A DNA stretch of 64,000 bases from a bacterium (GCA_022709425.1 JAKLIW010000006.1:1-64000), one strand, 5' to 3'. Positions 43,590 through 52,084 are shown, counted from the stretch's first letter. The notes: generated by a model not told the origin, from the letters alone. Made by a program: numbers and translations.

Positions 43590-43875
43590 GATCACCCCGC
43601 GTGAGCGGGCGCTCATCGCCGACCTGCTCGCCGCCCATCTGCCGGGAGTGCCGATCCATGCCTTCGGTTCGCGCGTGAACGGCAACGCGAAACCCTACTC
43701 CGATCTCGATATCGCGCTTATCACCGACACGCCTCTACCGATCGCGCAGGTGGCCGAGCTGGCCGAGGCTTTCGCCGAAACGGACCTGCCGTTCCGGGTC
43801 GACATCGTCGAGTGGGCGCGCATCGCCGACGACTTCAAGGCGGTCATCGCCGCGCGCTACGAGAAGTTGCAGTAG
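43582..43875 (+). CDS. MNT-type minimal nucleotidyltransferase (HI0073-like)
   Basis: 97 residues. The nucleotidyltransferase signature is complete: FGSRVNGNAKPYSDLDIAL (GSx(10)DxD), with a third carboxylate probably in RVDIVEW. In MntA/HepT-like systems the MNT protein AMPylates and silences the HEPN toxin; that role is inferred. It overlaps its partner by 8 bp and is followed by a membrane protein gene after 12 bp. Confidence 0.87.
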   Translation: MAEITPRERALIADLLAAHLPGVPIHAFGSRVNGNAKPYSDLDIALITDTPLPIAQVAELAEAFAETDLPFRVDIVEWARIADDFKAVIAARYEKLQ

Positions 43876-43887
43876 CCAAGGAGCGCC

Positions 43888-44646
43888 ATGAAAAGGCTTG
43901 TCGCGCTGTTATTGAGTCTTCTGCTTTTCGGCAACTGTTGTTTCGGTGCCTATCGGACAACCGCCAGAGTTCAATATAAGGACAAAAAAGGCTGGTCGCA
44001 GATCATCCAACTACCCGTCAATTTTATGACCGGCAATGAGCTTAACGACTTACGCAAAACGAATGATTTCTCCTATTACTCATTGTATGCTCTCGTCGAA
44101 TGGCCTTCCGGTCTGACCAACCATGTGAAGATCGACAATCTCTCTTCTTGCGACCGAACAGTCGACGAGAAATGCATCCTTGAGTATTCCGAAAGCTTCA
44201 AGGGACAGGACCTCGGCGACAAGGAATGGGGTATCTGCCTGTCAGAACTCTGCATTCCGGCCTTTTCGGAATATTCTTTGGACGATCCGGCGAAGAAGCG
44301 AAAACCCGACAGCGATTTCAGCATCTCGCCAAAAACAACTTTGGGACTTGGGTGGATATCTCTATTACTTGGCTTCGCCTTTGTCGGCATTGGTTCATGG
44401 ATATTGGAGGATAACAATATCTATAAAAAGAGTTCCATAGGCGAGAGGACCGCTACCTTATCTCCCGCAGGAGAAGCCATGGTTGGATTTTTCGCAGTAG
44501 GCGGTGTTTTTCTGGCTGCATCTCCCGTCTTTTTCATCATGGGTGGCAATACTTCTGAGTGGTCGAATCCGCAGAAAGATATCGCCGAAAGACCCAAATC
44601 AAAACAACCGCCGGTGTATGGATTAAATATCGCCGGAAAATTCTAA
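43888..44646 (+). CDS. Exported two-helix membrane protein, unknown
   Basis: 252 residues. A signal sequence (about 1-20) is followed by a periplasmic-looking domain with several Cys (CDRTVDEKC, CLSELC), and two transmembrane helices (about 150-170 and 192-215) separated by a short polar loop. The end is basic. Base composition is visibly less GC-rich than in the neighbours, suggesting a separate origin. AAGGAG precedes ATG 43888. It is convergent with abiEii. No family was recognised. It may be cargo of the accessory patch downstream of tRNA-Arg. Confidence 0.7.
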   Translation: MKRLVALLLSLLLFGNCCFGAYRTTARVQYKDKKGWSQIIQLPVNFMTGNELNDLRKTNDFSYYSLYALVEWPSGLTNHVKIDNLSSCDRTVDEKCILEYSESFKGQDLGDKEWGICLSELCIPAFSEYSLDDPAKKRKPDSDFSISPKTTLGLGWISLLLGFAFVGIGSWILEDNNIYKKSSIGERTATLSPAGEAMVGFFAVGGVFLAASPVFFIMGGNTSEWSNPQKDIAERPKSKQPPVYGLNIAGKF

Positions 44647-44651
44647 CGGAT

Positions 44652-45539
44652 TCAGCTGATCCGCTCGGTCAATAGTTGCAACTGGCGCCACACCCTTTCC
44701 AGCTCGAATGCCTCGTATTCCAGAGCGCGCAGGACCGGCCGCAATTGACCTTCCTGTTGTTGTTTCAATACCGCGAACTTCTCTCCCGATAAAGAAAAGG
44801 GATCGTTGCCCGGCACCGCCAGTTTCTTTCTCACCATCTCCACGAACCGCTCATCGTCAAGTTTCAGGGCCGACCGTTGAAGGGCATGATCCAGATCGAA
44901 GAAATCGCGTATCGCCGGTCCTTTGCGGGTCAGCGCCGCCCGCACTTTCTCCGCCCAGACCTCCTGAAAAGCCATGACCCTGACGGTGAAAGGAGGAAGA
45001 TGTCCGCGCCCGCTCATCGGATTGAGCAGTATCGTTTTGGCCGGTTTCTCTTCCGGCGGCAGGAGTAGCGGTTCGCGCAGGCCGAATTCGACCTTTACCT
45101 TTTCCTCGGATCCGGAAATGAGTGAACGATAAACCCATGCCCCGACATACTGCGTCGATTCGTTCGCTCCTTTGAGCGGCACCGCTTCGGTGATCCCCGG
45201 TAACGGGTCTTTTACCATGGCCGTCCATGTCCGTTTCGCCGACTCAATGAGCGCGCGTTTCGTAGTGCGTGACGCTCCGGGCGGAAGGTCGGCCGCGAAA
45301 TCGAGATCCTCGCTGAGTCGGTAGAAATCGGCGTGCACCTTACTGAGACAGGTGCCGCCCTTGAAAACGATATGCGACGGCAGTTCTCCGGCCAGCCTTT
45401 CGAGGAGGACCGAGCAATAGAGATCCTTTTCGATCAATTCTCTCCGGAAACCCGTCCTCTGCGCGGTGGCATCGATGAATTCCCGAAGCACCGCCGGTGA
45501 ATTCCGCAAGGCCAGATATACCGAAAAAACGTTACTCAT
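44652..45539 (-). CDS. abiEii: AbiEii-type nucleotidyltransferase toxin
   Basis: 295 residues. The family core is KGGTCLSKVHADFYRLSEDLDF: GG-T-L-K with S-x-D-x-D, the nucleotidyltransferase site of AbiEii/AbiGii. C-terminal helical bundle. AbiEii-type toxins (e.g. MenT) transfer nucleotides to tRNA acceptor ends, or otherwise halt growth, as in abortive phage infection. It overlaps the AbiEi antitoxin gene by 8 bp, the normal gene order. Catalytic residues appear intact. Confidence 0.92.
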   Translation of the reverse strand: MSNVFSVYLALRNSPAVLREFIDATAQRTGFRRELIEKDLYCSVLLERLAGELPSHIVFKGGTCLSKVHADFYRLSEDLDFAADLPPGASRTTKRALIESAKRTWTAMVKDPLPGITEAVPLKGANESTQYVGAWVYRSLISGSEEKVKVEFGLREPLLLPPEEKPAKTILLNPMSGRGHLPPFTVRVMAFQEVWAEKVRAALTRKGPAIRDFFDLDHALQRSALKLDDERFVEMVRKKLAVPGNDPFSLSGEKFAVLKQQQEGQLRPVLRALEYEAFELERVWRQLQLLTERIS

Positions 45540-46353
45540 TGACCTGCACCCCCCATTCGCGATCTATCTTTCCTTTTGCCGGACGGCCGGGGATCAGCGG
45601 GAAAAGAGAGGAGGCGGCGCTTAGCGCTCCCAACATTTTCTTCTTCCATCCCTTTTCTTCCGTGAGACGGTCGAGCAGATGACCGATACGCCGCACGGTC
45701 CCCTGATTGCCGTACCGCACCGCCATCTCGGCCAGTTCCACGGCTATAGATCCTTCCTGCTGCACCGCGGCCGTAATCCATTCATAGGCTCGGGGCAAAG
45801 TGTTGAACCGCGACCAGTCGTACACGGCGTCCATGAGGACGCGCGCCTTGGTGGGCATGATCATGATCGCCCCCTCGGGAGTTTCGAGACGCTCCACTCC
45901 GCCCAGCCGTCCGTCCGCCACTTTGATGAAAGTGAATTCCAGTCCGGCAATGACCTTCTCGCCCGATATCCGATTGTTATAACAGTATACGCGCGCCGCG
46001 ATCTGCTCACTGAAGCCGTAGCGGTTAAAGGTCTGCAATCCGCACAGTTGGTAAACGCCGTCGTCCGACGCGCGCATCAGTTCCTGCAGTATCAGGTTCT
46101 CTCCCGGATTCCATGCCCCGCCGAGCGGGAGCCGGGAAGGGACCAGATATACCTCCCGTTTCAACCGGACGATCATGCCGGAACGGGCCAGACGGGAAAG
46201 CATTCTTTTTTCCTGCGCGGCGGTGAGGAAGAGTTCTTCGCGCAATTGACCGTAACGCACTACGGTGAGTCGCCGCAGTTGGGAATAGGAGAGGAATCGT
46301 TGCTCCAGCGCTCCAAGTTTCGCCTTGCCGACGGCATATATTGTATTTCTCAT
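45532..46353 (-). CDS. abiEi: AbiEi-type antitoxin and autorepressor
   Basis: 273 residues. An N-terminal winged-HTH-like domain (FLSYSQLRRLTVVRYGQL, KRMLSRLARSGMIVRLKREVYLV) is followed by the antitoxin C-terminal region (GVYQLCGLQTFNRYGFSEQ, the EFTFIKV strand, TPEGAIMIMPTKARVLMDAVYD). AbiEi neutralises AbiEii and represses its own promoter by binding inverted repeats. Here a perfect 8-bp inverted repeat lies just upstream and includes the ribosome-binding site GGAGG. ATG 46353. AbiE is a type IV toxin-antitoxin system with anti-phage activity in other bacteria. Confidence 0.9.
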   Translation of the reverse strand: MRNTIYAVGKAKLGALEQRFLSYSQLRRLTVVRYGQLREELFLTAAQEKRMLSRLARSGMIVRLKREVYLVPSRLPLGGAWNPGENLILQELMRASDDGVYQLCGLQTFNRYGFSEQIAARVYCYNNRISGEKVIAGLEFTFIKVADGRLGGVERLETPEGAIMIMPTKARVLMDAVYDWSRFNTLPRAYEWITAAVQQEGSIAVELAEMAVRYGNQGTVRRIGHLLDRLTEEKGWKKKMLGALSAASSLFPLIPGRPAKGKIDREWGVQVNE

Positions 46354-46355
46354 AG

Positions 46356-46372
46356 ATCGCCTCCGAGGCGAT
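46356..46372. promoter_or_regulatory. Inverted-repeat operator overlapping the abiEi ribosome-binding site
   Basis: ATCGCCTC-C-GAGGCGAT is a perfect 8-bp palindrome with a 1-nt centre. On the minus strand its second arm holds GGAGG, 6 bp before the abiEi ATG. It lies just after the predicted transcription start. It fits an AbiEi operator and could also fold in the mRNA. Confidence 0.6.
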
Positions 46373-46385
46373 TATCCAGAAATAG

Positions 46386-46413
46386 ATTGTAGCCTTCTTG
46401 TTTGGCGCGTCAA
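46386..46413 (-). promoter_or_regulatory. Sigma-70 promoter of abiEi-abiEii
   Basis: On the minus strand, TTGACG (46413-46408), a 16-bp spacer, and TACAAT (46391-46386). Confidence 0.65.
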
Positions 46414-46446
46414 GGTTTTTTTGAGGAATGGTAAGGGGGAAATTTA

Positions 46447-47433
46447 CTAGAGCGGGCAGGCGTAGTCGATGAGGCACCCGGCGGCGTCATAGATCGGTTC
46501 GGGCTTCATGTTTTCGCCGCAGTCGGGCATCATCATATCGATGGCGGGACATTCGAACGGGTCGCCGTAGTTGCAGACTCCGTTCATGCAGTACATCCCC
46601 GCGCCGCAGTCGGAGTCCATTTTGCAGTAGGTCGGGTCGGTATATTCAACGCATTCGAAAGCGACATGACAGCCGGTCGCCGCATCGTACACATACTCTA
46701 TCTTGCCGTTCGGGCAGAAATCGGGGGCGGGATAGGCGAGATCGGGACAGTTCGGGTCGTTGTACCAGACGCACTCGAAACCGATGAAGCAGCCCATGGG
46801 ATCGAACATTTTCTCCGGATAGGAACCATCCTCACAGAAAGGCTCCTCTATCATGACATCGGGGCACGGGTAGGGCGGTTCGCCGATGCATTCGCCCCAA
46901 TAGGCCACGCCGACGCCCGCGATCTTCGCGAAGCACTCGTTATCGTAGGTCCAGCCGTCGGTGCCGCAGACCGGGTCCCACACCATCGGGCAGGCCGGTT
47001 CGGTGCCGTTGTATTCGCACTTCATCCCCAGCACGCAGGAACGGCCAAAGTCGATGATGAAGAGCGGGCGACCCATTTCGGGACGGCAGGTGTCGAAGTT
47101 AAGGCCGATGATCTCGGGGCACAGCGGCATCGCGCCGTAGCCGCCGCCGGTGCCGGGATCGCCCGGGACCGAGCCGCCGCCGTTGCAGTCGGTGATCACG
47201 CCGTCGCCGTTGCTGTCGATCCCCTCTTTCTCGTCGCAGGGCATGCCGGTCGCGGGATCGGAGTTGTCGGGGGTCGTGGTGGTGGTACCGTCGCTGTTCT
47301 CGGTGTAGTTCTTATAGGCGTCGAACAGGACCTGTCCGGTCGTCTTCCCGGCGTCGGGGGCCGGATCGGCCTCTTCGCCGCAGGCGATAAGGAACAGCGC
47401 GGCAAGCGCCGCCAGCATCACGGTGATCTTCAT
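46447..47433 (-). CDS. Lipoprotein with Kazal-type inhibitor domain
   Basis: 328 residues. Lipobox LIAC, then an acidic/Thr/Gly-rich linker to about residue 95. A Kazal-like domain reads CPMVWDPVCGTDGWTYDNEC with a further Cys after YWG (about residues 145-185). Further repeated units of about 45 residues rich in Cys/Pro follow, each ending with a W/Y-x-C pattern (CFIGFECVW, CHVAFECVE, CLIDYACPL). Kazal domains inhibit serine proteases. ATG 47433 is preceded by AAGGAG. A TACAAT-like -10 (47523-47518) with a TTGACT -35 at only 15 bp lies upstream. Confidence 0.82.
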   Translation of the reverse strand: MKITVMLAALAALFLIACGEEADPAPDAGKTTGQVLFDAYKNYTENSDGTTTTTPDNSDPATGMPCDEKEGIDSNGDGVITDCNGGGSVPGDPGTGGGYGAMPLCPEIIGLNFDTCRPEMGRPLFIIDFGRSCVLGMKCEYNGTEPACPMVWDPVCGTDGWTYDNECFAKIAGVGVAYWGECIGEPPYPCPDVMIEEPFCEDGSYPEKMFDPMGCFIGFECVWYNDPNCPDLAYPAPDFCPNGKIEYVYDAATGCHVAFECVEYTDPTYCKMDSDCGAGMYCMNGVCNYGDPFECPAIDMMMPDCGENMKPEPIYDAAGCLIDYACPL

Positions 47434-47598
47434 GGCTTTCTCCTTTTCGGTTATCATCTCTGAACACTCCACTTCTTACCGGTTGTGACGGAACGGGGTC
47501 GCCTCTCTAGTGCCACCATTGTAGCCTATTTATTGGGAAGTCAACAGAATTTTTACGGATATTCCTGAAATGGCAGGGGTTTTCGGTCAGCCGGCGGG

Positions 47599-48534
47599 CT
47601 ACATCGGCTTCACATTCTTCTGTTCGAGCAGATCGATCACCGCCTGCTGGCCGAGCCGCTTGGCAAGCAGCAGCGGGGTATCGCCGGCGTTGTCGGGCAT
47701 ATCGATCTTGGCTCCCTTGTCGAGCAGGAGTTTTATCGTGGAGAGGTTGCCGGAGGGGATGAGGTAGAACAGCGCCGTCTTGCCGGAGGTCGTTTCGCGG
47801 GCGTTGACATCGGCGCCCGCATCGGCAAGAAGGGTCACGATGGGATGAAATCCGTATGAGGCGGCGATAAGGAGCGGGCTCCAACCGGTGGTGGTCTTCT
47901 GTTCGAGCGCGACCTTCTTTTCGATGAGCATTTTTACCAACGCCTGATCGCCCGCCTGTGCCGCATAATAAAGGATGCTCGCGCCGGTGTTGTCGGTGAA
48001 GTTGATGTCGGCCCCCTTTTTGATGAGCATCTCGGCCATCGCCGCCTTGCGATAGGTGACCGCCTCTTTGAGCGGGGTATAGCCGTCGGAAGATTGAAAA
48101 TTGACATTGGCCCCTTTTTCAATGAGGTATTCGGCGATCGGCTGAAAACCAAGCCGCGCAACGAGTTGTAGGGCAGTGTAGCCGCTCGGATCCAGCTCGT
48201 CGACGGCGCGCCCCCCTTCGATCAGCTCCTTGGTCTTTTTGAGATCGTTCTTCTGGACGGCGTAGGCGAGCGATTCTTTGTCGACCGCACCGTAATCCCC
48301 ATAGTAGGGATCATCATAATAGGGATCCTTGTAGCTGCCGTACCCACCGCCGGAAAGAGAGCCCAATGCCCCGCCGCCGGTGTTGAGCGACTTCGCCTTA
48401 TTGAAGCCGTCCTCGAACCCCTTGGCATACGCCTCGCCGTAGGTTTTGGCGTAATCGGCGGTCACCGGGGCGGTCCGGCAGGATACCGCGAATACGGCGA
48501 TGCACGCGATGGCGACGAGAAGAATTGATCTCAT
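47599..48534 (-). CDS. Ankyrin-repeat lipoprotein
   Basis: 311 residues. Lipobox AVSC (Cys19), a Gly/Tyr/Asp-rich stretch (SGGGYGSYKDPYYDDPYYGDYG), then about six ankyrin repeats (GYTALQLVARLGFQPIAEYLIEKGANVN, and similar, about 105-305). Ankyrin stacks bind proteins, and the lipid anchor places it in the periplasm or on the surface. It follows a small HTH gene by 60 bp. The partner is unknown. Confidence 0.88.
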   Translation of the reverse strand: MRSILLVAIACIAVFAVSCRTAPVTADYAKTYGEAYAKGFEDGFNKAKSLNTGGGALGSLSGGGYGSYKDPYYDDPYYGDYGAVDKESLAYAVQKNDLKKTKELIEGGRAVDELDPSGYTALQLVARLGFQPIAEYLIEKGANVNFQSSDGYTPLKEAVTYRKAAMAEMLIKKGADINFTDNTGASILYYAAQAGDQALVKMLIEKKVALEQKTTTGWSPLLIAASYGFHPIVTLLADAGADVNARETTSGKTALFYLIPSGNLSTIKLLLDKGAKIDMPDNAGDTPLLLAKRLGQQAVIDLLEQKNVKPM

Positions 48535-48594
48535 GTTGTCCCTCTCATTATGCGGTGGTGATGATGTTGCAGGATATCGCCGAACGAAACCCGC

Positions 48595-48825
48595 TCAGCG
48601 GTCATCGCCGGAAAAGATATCGCCGGTCTCGGCGATGTCCATGCCGAGCGCCTCGAGTATCTTACGTTTGGTCGCCATGCGGCAGGCGTAGCCCTTCTCG
48701 ATGCGATCGAGCGTGACCAGCGATATTTCGGCATTGCGGGCAAGCTCTGTCTTGCTGATGAGCTTGTTCTCGCGGTATTCTTTCAACTTGTTGAGCCCCT
48801 TCTGTTCCTTCGTGCGTGTCGTCAT
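48595..48825 (-). CDS. XRE-family HTH regulator
   Basis: 76 residues, essentially one Cro/CI-type HTH: LNKLKEYRENKLISKTELARNAEISLVTLDRIEKGYACRMATKRKILEALGMD. No partner domain. It probably regulates itself or the ankyrin lipoprotein gene directly downstream (60-bp gap). ATG 48825. A strong promoter lies upstream, partly within the end of the transferase gene. Confidence 0.88.
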   Translation of the reverse strand: MTTRTKEQKGLNKLKEYRENKLISKTELARNAEISLVTLDRIEKGYACRMATKRKILEALGMDIAETGDIFSGDDR

Positions 48826-48858
48826 ATTCCACCATCTGTGAACCGTTGTGCGGAGGCC

Positions 48859-48887
48859 ATTCTATGCATACCGTGTCGTCAAGTCAA
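48859..48887 (-). promoter_or_regulatory. Sigma-70 promoter of the HTH/ankyrin unit
   Basis: On the minus strand, TTGACT (48887-48882), a 17-bp spacer, and TAGAAT (48864-48859). Confidence 0.65.
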
Positions 48888-50272
48888 GTTCGCAACGTTC
48901 TTTTTTTTTCAGCGCCGAAGAAGGAGAGGAGCGATTTCGCGATGATGGTGAACATCAGCGATTCGCGCGAATTGATGGTCGGCACCACCCCTTTCCAATA
49001 CAGCCGCAGGAAGTGTTCCTTGTCGGCCGGGATGTCGAGGAAGTTGACCGGATCCTTTTCGCCCGATTCGAAAAGAGTCTCCCCCTCATCGGTGATGAAG
49101 GTGAATCCTCGTATCGGGAGTGAGAAGATGAGCTCCTCCATCTCGCGTAGCGGCATCCGACTCAGCCGCTCGATGAGTATATTTTCGAGCAGATCCTCGG
49201 TGCGATTCTCGCGTCCTGTCCGGTGTTTGCTGAGAAGCATGTCGAGGTACCCCAGCCGCGTGATGAGGACCACCACCACTATCGAGAAAACGGCGATGAT
49301 GAGGAATGCCTCGCGATCCTTGAGAAAGATGGAGAAAAGAGCGAGCGCGGTGAAGATGACCGTGATGCCGTAGAGCGATATGACCACGCGCCGCTGGTTC
49401 CACCCTTTCGACAACAAAATATGGTGTATGTGCTGACGATCGGCCATGAACAGCGGCTGATTGCGCAGAAAACGACGGACAAAGGCGAGGGTCGTATCGA
49501 GTATCGGCACTCCCATCGCAACGATGGGAACAAGAACCGAAACGAGCGTCGAGTGTTTCGATGCCCCTTTGAGCGAAAGAACCGCAAGAATAAAGCCGAT
49601 GAACATCGAGCCCGAATCGCCCATGAATATCTTGGCCGGGTTGAAATTGTAAACCAGAAAACCGACCACCGCCCCGGCGAGCGCCGCCGAGATAAGGGCG
49701 ACGAACTGGATGTTGTTGTGTAAGGCAAGGATCAGTATCGTGATCGAAACGAAGAAGGCGATGCCGGAGGAAAGACCGTCCATCCCATCGATAAGATTGA
49801 ATGCGTTGATGATGCCGACGATCCACAGGACCGTTATCGGCAGCGAGAAATAACCGAAATCAAAATAACCAACCGGCGTCGAGATCTTTTCGATGGAAAA
49901 GCCGAGATAATAGGCCGTCACCGCCAACGCTATCTGGAACAGAAATTTCCAGCGGGCCGCCACCCCCTTGATATCGTCGATCAGACCAAGGACGCTGATG
50001 AGTAGACCGCCGCCGATGATGATGAGCGGATTGTAAAGCGAACTGAAAAAGACCTCGGAAACGCCGTTGTGGTAGAAATTGAGAAGCACGAGCGGCAGTA
50101 GTGTGCCCAGAGAGATGCCGACACCGCCAATACGCGGGATCCGTCCCTGATGGATGGTACGCCGGTTCGAGGCATCGACGAACCCCCACTTCCGCCCGTA
50201 ATGTATGAGGATGGGCGTGACCACCACCAAGAAGGCGAACGATATGAGAAATGCGGTCAGATAGGTCTTCAT
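48884..50272 (-). CDS. WecA/TagO-type undecaprenyl-phosphate GlcNAc-1-phosphate transferase
   Basis: 462 residues with about eleven membrane helices. Family motifs: GLIDDIKGVAARWKF (DDxK), NAFNLIDGMDGLSSG, FMGDSGSMFIGF and the WecA-type DRQHIHHILL (MraY has a different His motif). It moves a sugar 1-phosphate, likely GlcNAc-1-P, to undecaprenyl phosphate to start O-antigen or capsule synthesis. An extra cytoplasmic C-terminal domain of about 100 residues (ENRTEDLLENILIERLSRMP onward) is unusual. ATG 50272. Confidence 0.88.
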   Translation of the reverse strand: MKTYLTAFLISFAFLVVVTPILIHYGRKWGFVDASNRRTIHQGRIPRIGGVGISLGTLLPLVLLNFYHNGVSEVFFSSLYNPLIIIGGGLLISVLGLIDDIKGVAARWKFLFQIALAVTAYYLGFSIEKISTPVGYFDFGYFSLPITVLWIVGIINAFNLIDGMDGLSSGIAFFVSITILILALHNNIQFVALISAALAGAVVGFLVYNFNPAKIFMGDSGSMFIGFILAVLSLKGASKHSTLVSVLVPIVAMGVPILDTTLAFVRRFLRNQPLFMADRQHIHHILLSKGWNQRRVVISLYGITVIFTALALFSIFLKDREAFLIIAVFSIVVVVLITRLGYLDMLLSKHRTGRENRTEDLLENILIERLSRMPLREMEELIFSLPIRGFTFITDEGETLFESGEKDPVNFLDIPADKEHFLRLYWKGVVPTINSRESLMFTIIAKSLLSFFGAEKKRTLRT

Positions 50273-50300
50273 TGCTCATTTCACAAAAAACACACGGGTC

Positions 50301-50328
50301 ATCATAATAAAGTGACGGAAAAAAGCAA
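50301..50328 (-). promoter_or_regulatory. Sigma-70 promoter of the WecA-type gene
   Basis: On the minus strand, TTGCTT (50328-50323), a 16-bp spacer, and TATGAT (50306-50301). Confidence 0.55.
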
Positions 50329-50349
50329 CTACGCATCGCGGCAATAAAG

Positions 50350-50378
50350 TTGACCGTCCGGTCGTGATGAGATACAAT
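50350..50378 (+). promoter_or_regulatory. Sigma-70 promoter of the amgK-murU-recA run
   Basis: TTGACC at 50350-50355, a 17-bp spacer, and TACAAT at 50373-50378. GAGGAGG precedes ATG 50404. No later strong promoter was seen before glyA. Confidence 0.68.
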
Positions 50379-50403
50379 GGGCGGCATCTTGAGGAGGAGT
50401 TGC

Positions 50404-51042
50404 ATGGATGAAAGAACCGCCGCGCGCGACGGGCTCGATCTGTCGGGCGCACTTGACCAAGCGTGGATACAGTACCGCGCCAATTTCTGGAAGGTGATCC
50501 CCTTCGGCATTCTCGCCGTACTGCCCCCTCTCGGCTTTCTCCACTCGATTCCGCTCGGGCTTCTCCTCGTTGTGGGTCTTGAGGGGATATTCCTGATGAT
50601 GCTGGTCGATACGATCCGGCTCGCCGACCGCGAAGAAAAACCCGACATCGTCAAACGCAATTTCGGCCGCATCTGGCACAACCTCAAGAACGGTACGATA
50701 ATCACCCTCTTCGTTCTGCCGCTCCTTATCATTGGTTTCGCCGCGCTGATACTGCCGTCGGTTCTGTTCTTCAGTTTTTTCGCCTTTGCCTTCGGCCACG
50801 CAGCGACCCGCGATAAATTCGGGATAGACGCCTGCATGGAGAGCTACCGCAGCGGGGCCGGGTATCGCTGGCCTCTTTTTCTCACCGCCCTGTCGCTGTA
50901 TCTCGTCATCGCCCTGCTGTTCATCGCCGGCTACCAACTGACCGGCGGCGCAGGGTGGACCGCGTTCGCGCCGGCGGCATTCTGTCTTCCCTACTACTTC
51001 ATGGTCATCGAGGAACTCTACGAACAGCTGGAGCAAAAGTGA
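50404..51042 (+). CDS. Multi-helix membrane protein, unknown
   Basis: 212 residues with about five hydrophobic helices (IPFGILAVLPPLGFL, LGLLLVVGLEGIFLMMLV, TIITLFVLPLLIIGFAALILP and others). A cytoplasmic stretch (ADREEKPDIVKRNFGRIWHNL) precedes the third helix. It resembles the loose family of glycerophosphoryl-diester or DUF975-like membrane proteins only in layout. It is followed after 1 bp by amgK and may share regulation with cell-wall recycling. Confidence 0.75.
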   Translation: MDERTAARDGLDLSGALDQAWIQYRANFWKVIPFGILAVLPPLGFLHSIPLGLLLVVGLEGIFLMMLVDTIRLADREEKPDIVKRNFGRIWHNLKNGTIITLFVLPLLIIGFAALILPSVLFFSFFAFAFGHAATRDKFGIDACMESYRSGAGYRWPLFLTALSLYLVIALLFIAGYQLTGGAGWTAFAPAAFCLPYYFMVIEELYEQLEQK

Positions 51043-51043
51043 C

Positions 51044-52084
51044 ATGGACCGGAACCTTGAATATGCGGTATTTTCCCTACTGAAAGGCTGGAAAGGACGC
51101 GCAATACTGGAATTCACGATAGAACCGCTCTTCGGCGACGCATCGGGCCGTCTCTATCACCGCATCCGCTTCGGGAAGGAGAGCGTCATCCTCATGACGG
51201 TCGCCTACACCAAACCGGGCGAATTCGGCCGCGGCGACTCGTGGGTCGACTTCCTCGGCATGCAGAAGTTTCTCGCAGTGCTGGGGCTACCGGTCCCGGC
51301 GGTCCTTCACACCGATCCGGAGGAGCGACGCGCCCTGCTCGAAGACCTCGGCGACGCGACACTTTTTGCCCGCATCGAGGCCGATCCCGACAAAAAAATG
51401 ACCGCCATCCGCACGGCGCTCGACCTGCTCATTGTCTGGCAACGCGCCATGGCCAAGCGGAAAAAGTTCGATTCGCCCGCCGATACACGGTCCTTCGATC
51501 AGGCGCTCTTCATGCTGGAATTCCGCCATTTCTACGAATACATGATAGAGAAACGGGTCTACCACCCGTCGTGGAAGAATCTCTGGCCGAAACTCGAAAA
51601 GCGGTTCAAAAAGGTGTCGCTCGAACTGACGCGCACCCCCTACATTGTCGCCCATCGCGACTTCCAGTCGAAAAACATCATGCTGACCAAAAAGGGGCCG
51701 GTCATCATCGATTTTCAGGATTCATTGATGGCGCCGGTCGTGTATGATCTGGTAGCGCTTCTGCGCGATTCCTACACCGTGCTTACTCCGGCAGAACTCG
51801 ACCACCTGCTCGATCACTACTGGAAATACAACGAGGTGGCGCGCGAGGCCTTCGGCGATAAAGAACGTTTCCGGCACGCCTTCTTCCTTCAGACGCTCCA
51901 GCGCAAAATGAAGGATTCGGGCCGTTTCATCTACCTGCATCAGGTGAAAGGCAAAGAGTGGTTCCTCCCCTTCGTCCGCCCGACGCTCGGCTATGTCCGC
52001 GACGCGTTGTGCCGCCTTGAAATGGAGGATATGCTCGCGCTCCTCTCCCCCTATATTCCCGAATTCGACGGCGAAAAGAAATGA
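51044..52084 (+). CDS. amgK: Anomeric MurNAc/GlcNAc kinase AmgK (APH family)
   Basis: 346 residues. Aminoglycoside-phosphotransferase-like fold with the catalytic loop AHRDFQSKNIML and metal site IIDFQDSLMAPVVYDLVALLRDSY, the typical AmgK wording. It phosphorylates MurNAc at the anomeric carbon, giving MurNAc-1-P for MurU. Together they recycle cell-wall sugar directly to UDP-MurNAc, a route linked to fosfomycin tolerance in pseudomonads. Its stop overlaps murU by 4 bp, supporting joint function. Confidence 0.9.
   Translation: MDRNLEYAVFSLLKGWKGRAILEFTIEPLFGDASGRLYHRIRFGKESVILMTVAYTKPGEFGRGDSWVDFLGMQKFLAVLGLPVPAVLHTDPEERRALLEDLGDATLFARIEADPDKKMTAIRTALDLLIVWQRAMAKRKKFDSPADTRSFDQALFMLEFRHFYEYMIEKRVYHPSWKNLWPKLEKRFKKVSLELTRTPYIVAHRDFQSKNIMLTKKGPVIIDFQDSLMAPVVYDLVALLRDSYTVLTPAELDHLLDHYWKYNEVAREAFGDKERFRHAFFLQTLQRKMKDSGRFIYLHQVKGKEWFLPFVRPTLGYVRDALCRLEMEDMLALLSPYIPEFDGEKK

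Noticed and set aside
43085..47600. Search for a second copy of the tRNA-Arg 3' end as an attachment site
   Set aside because: No copy of the T-arm/acceptor sequence was seen downstream by eye, and no integrase gene lies in the patch, so a defined integrated element cannot be claimed.
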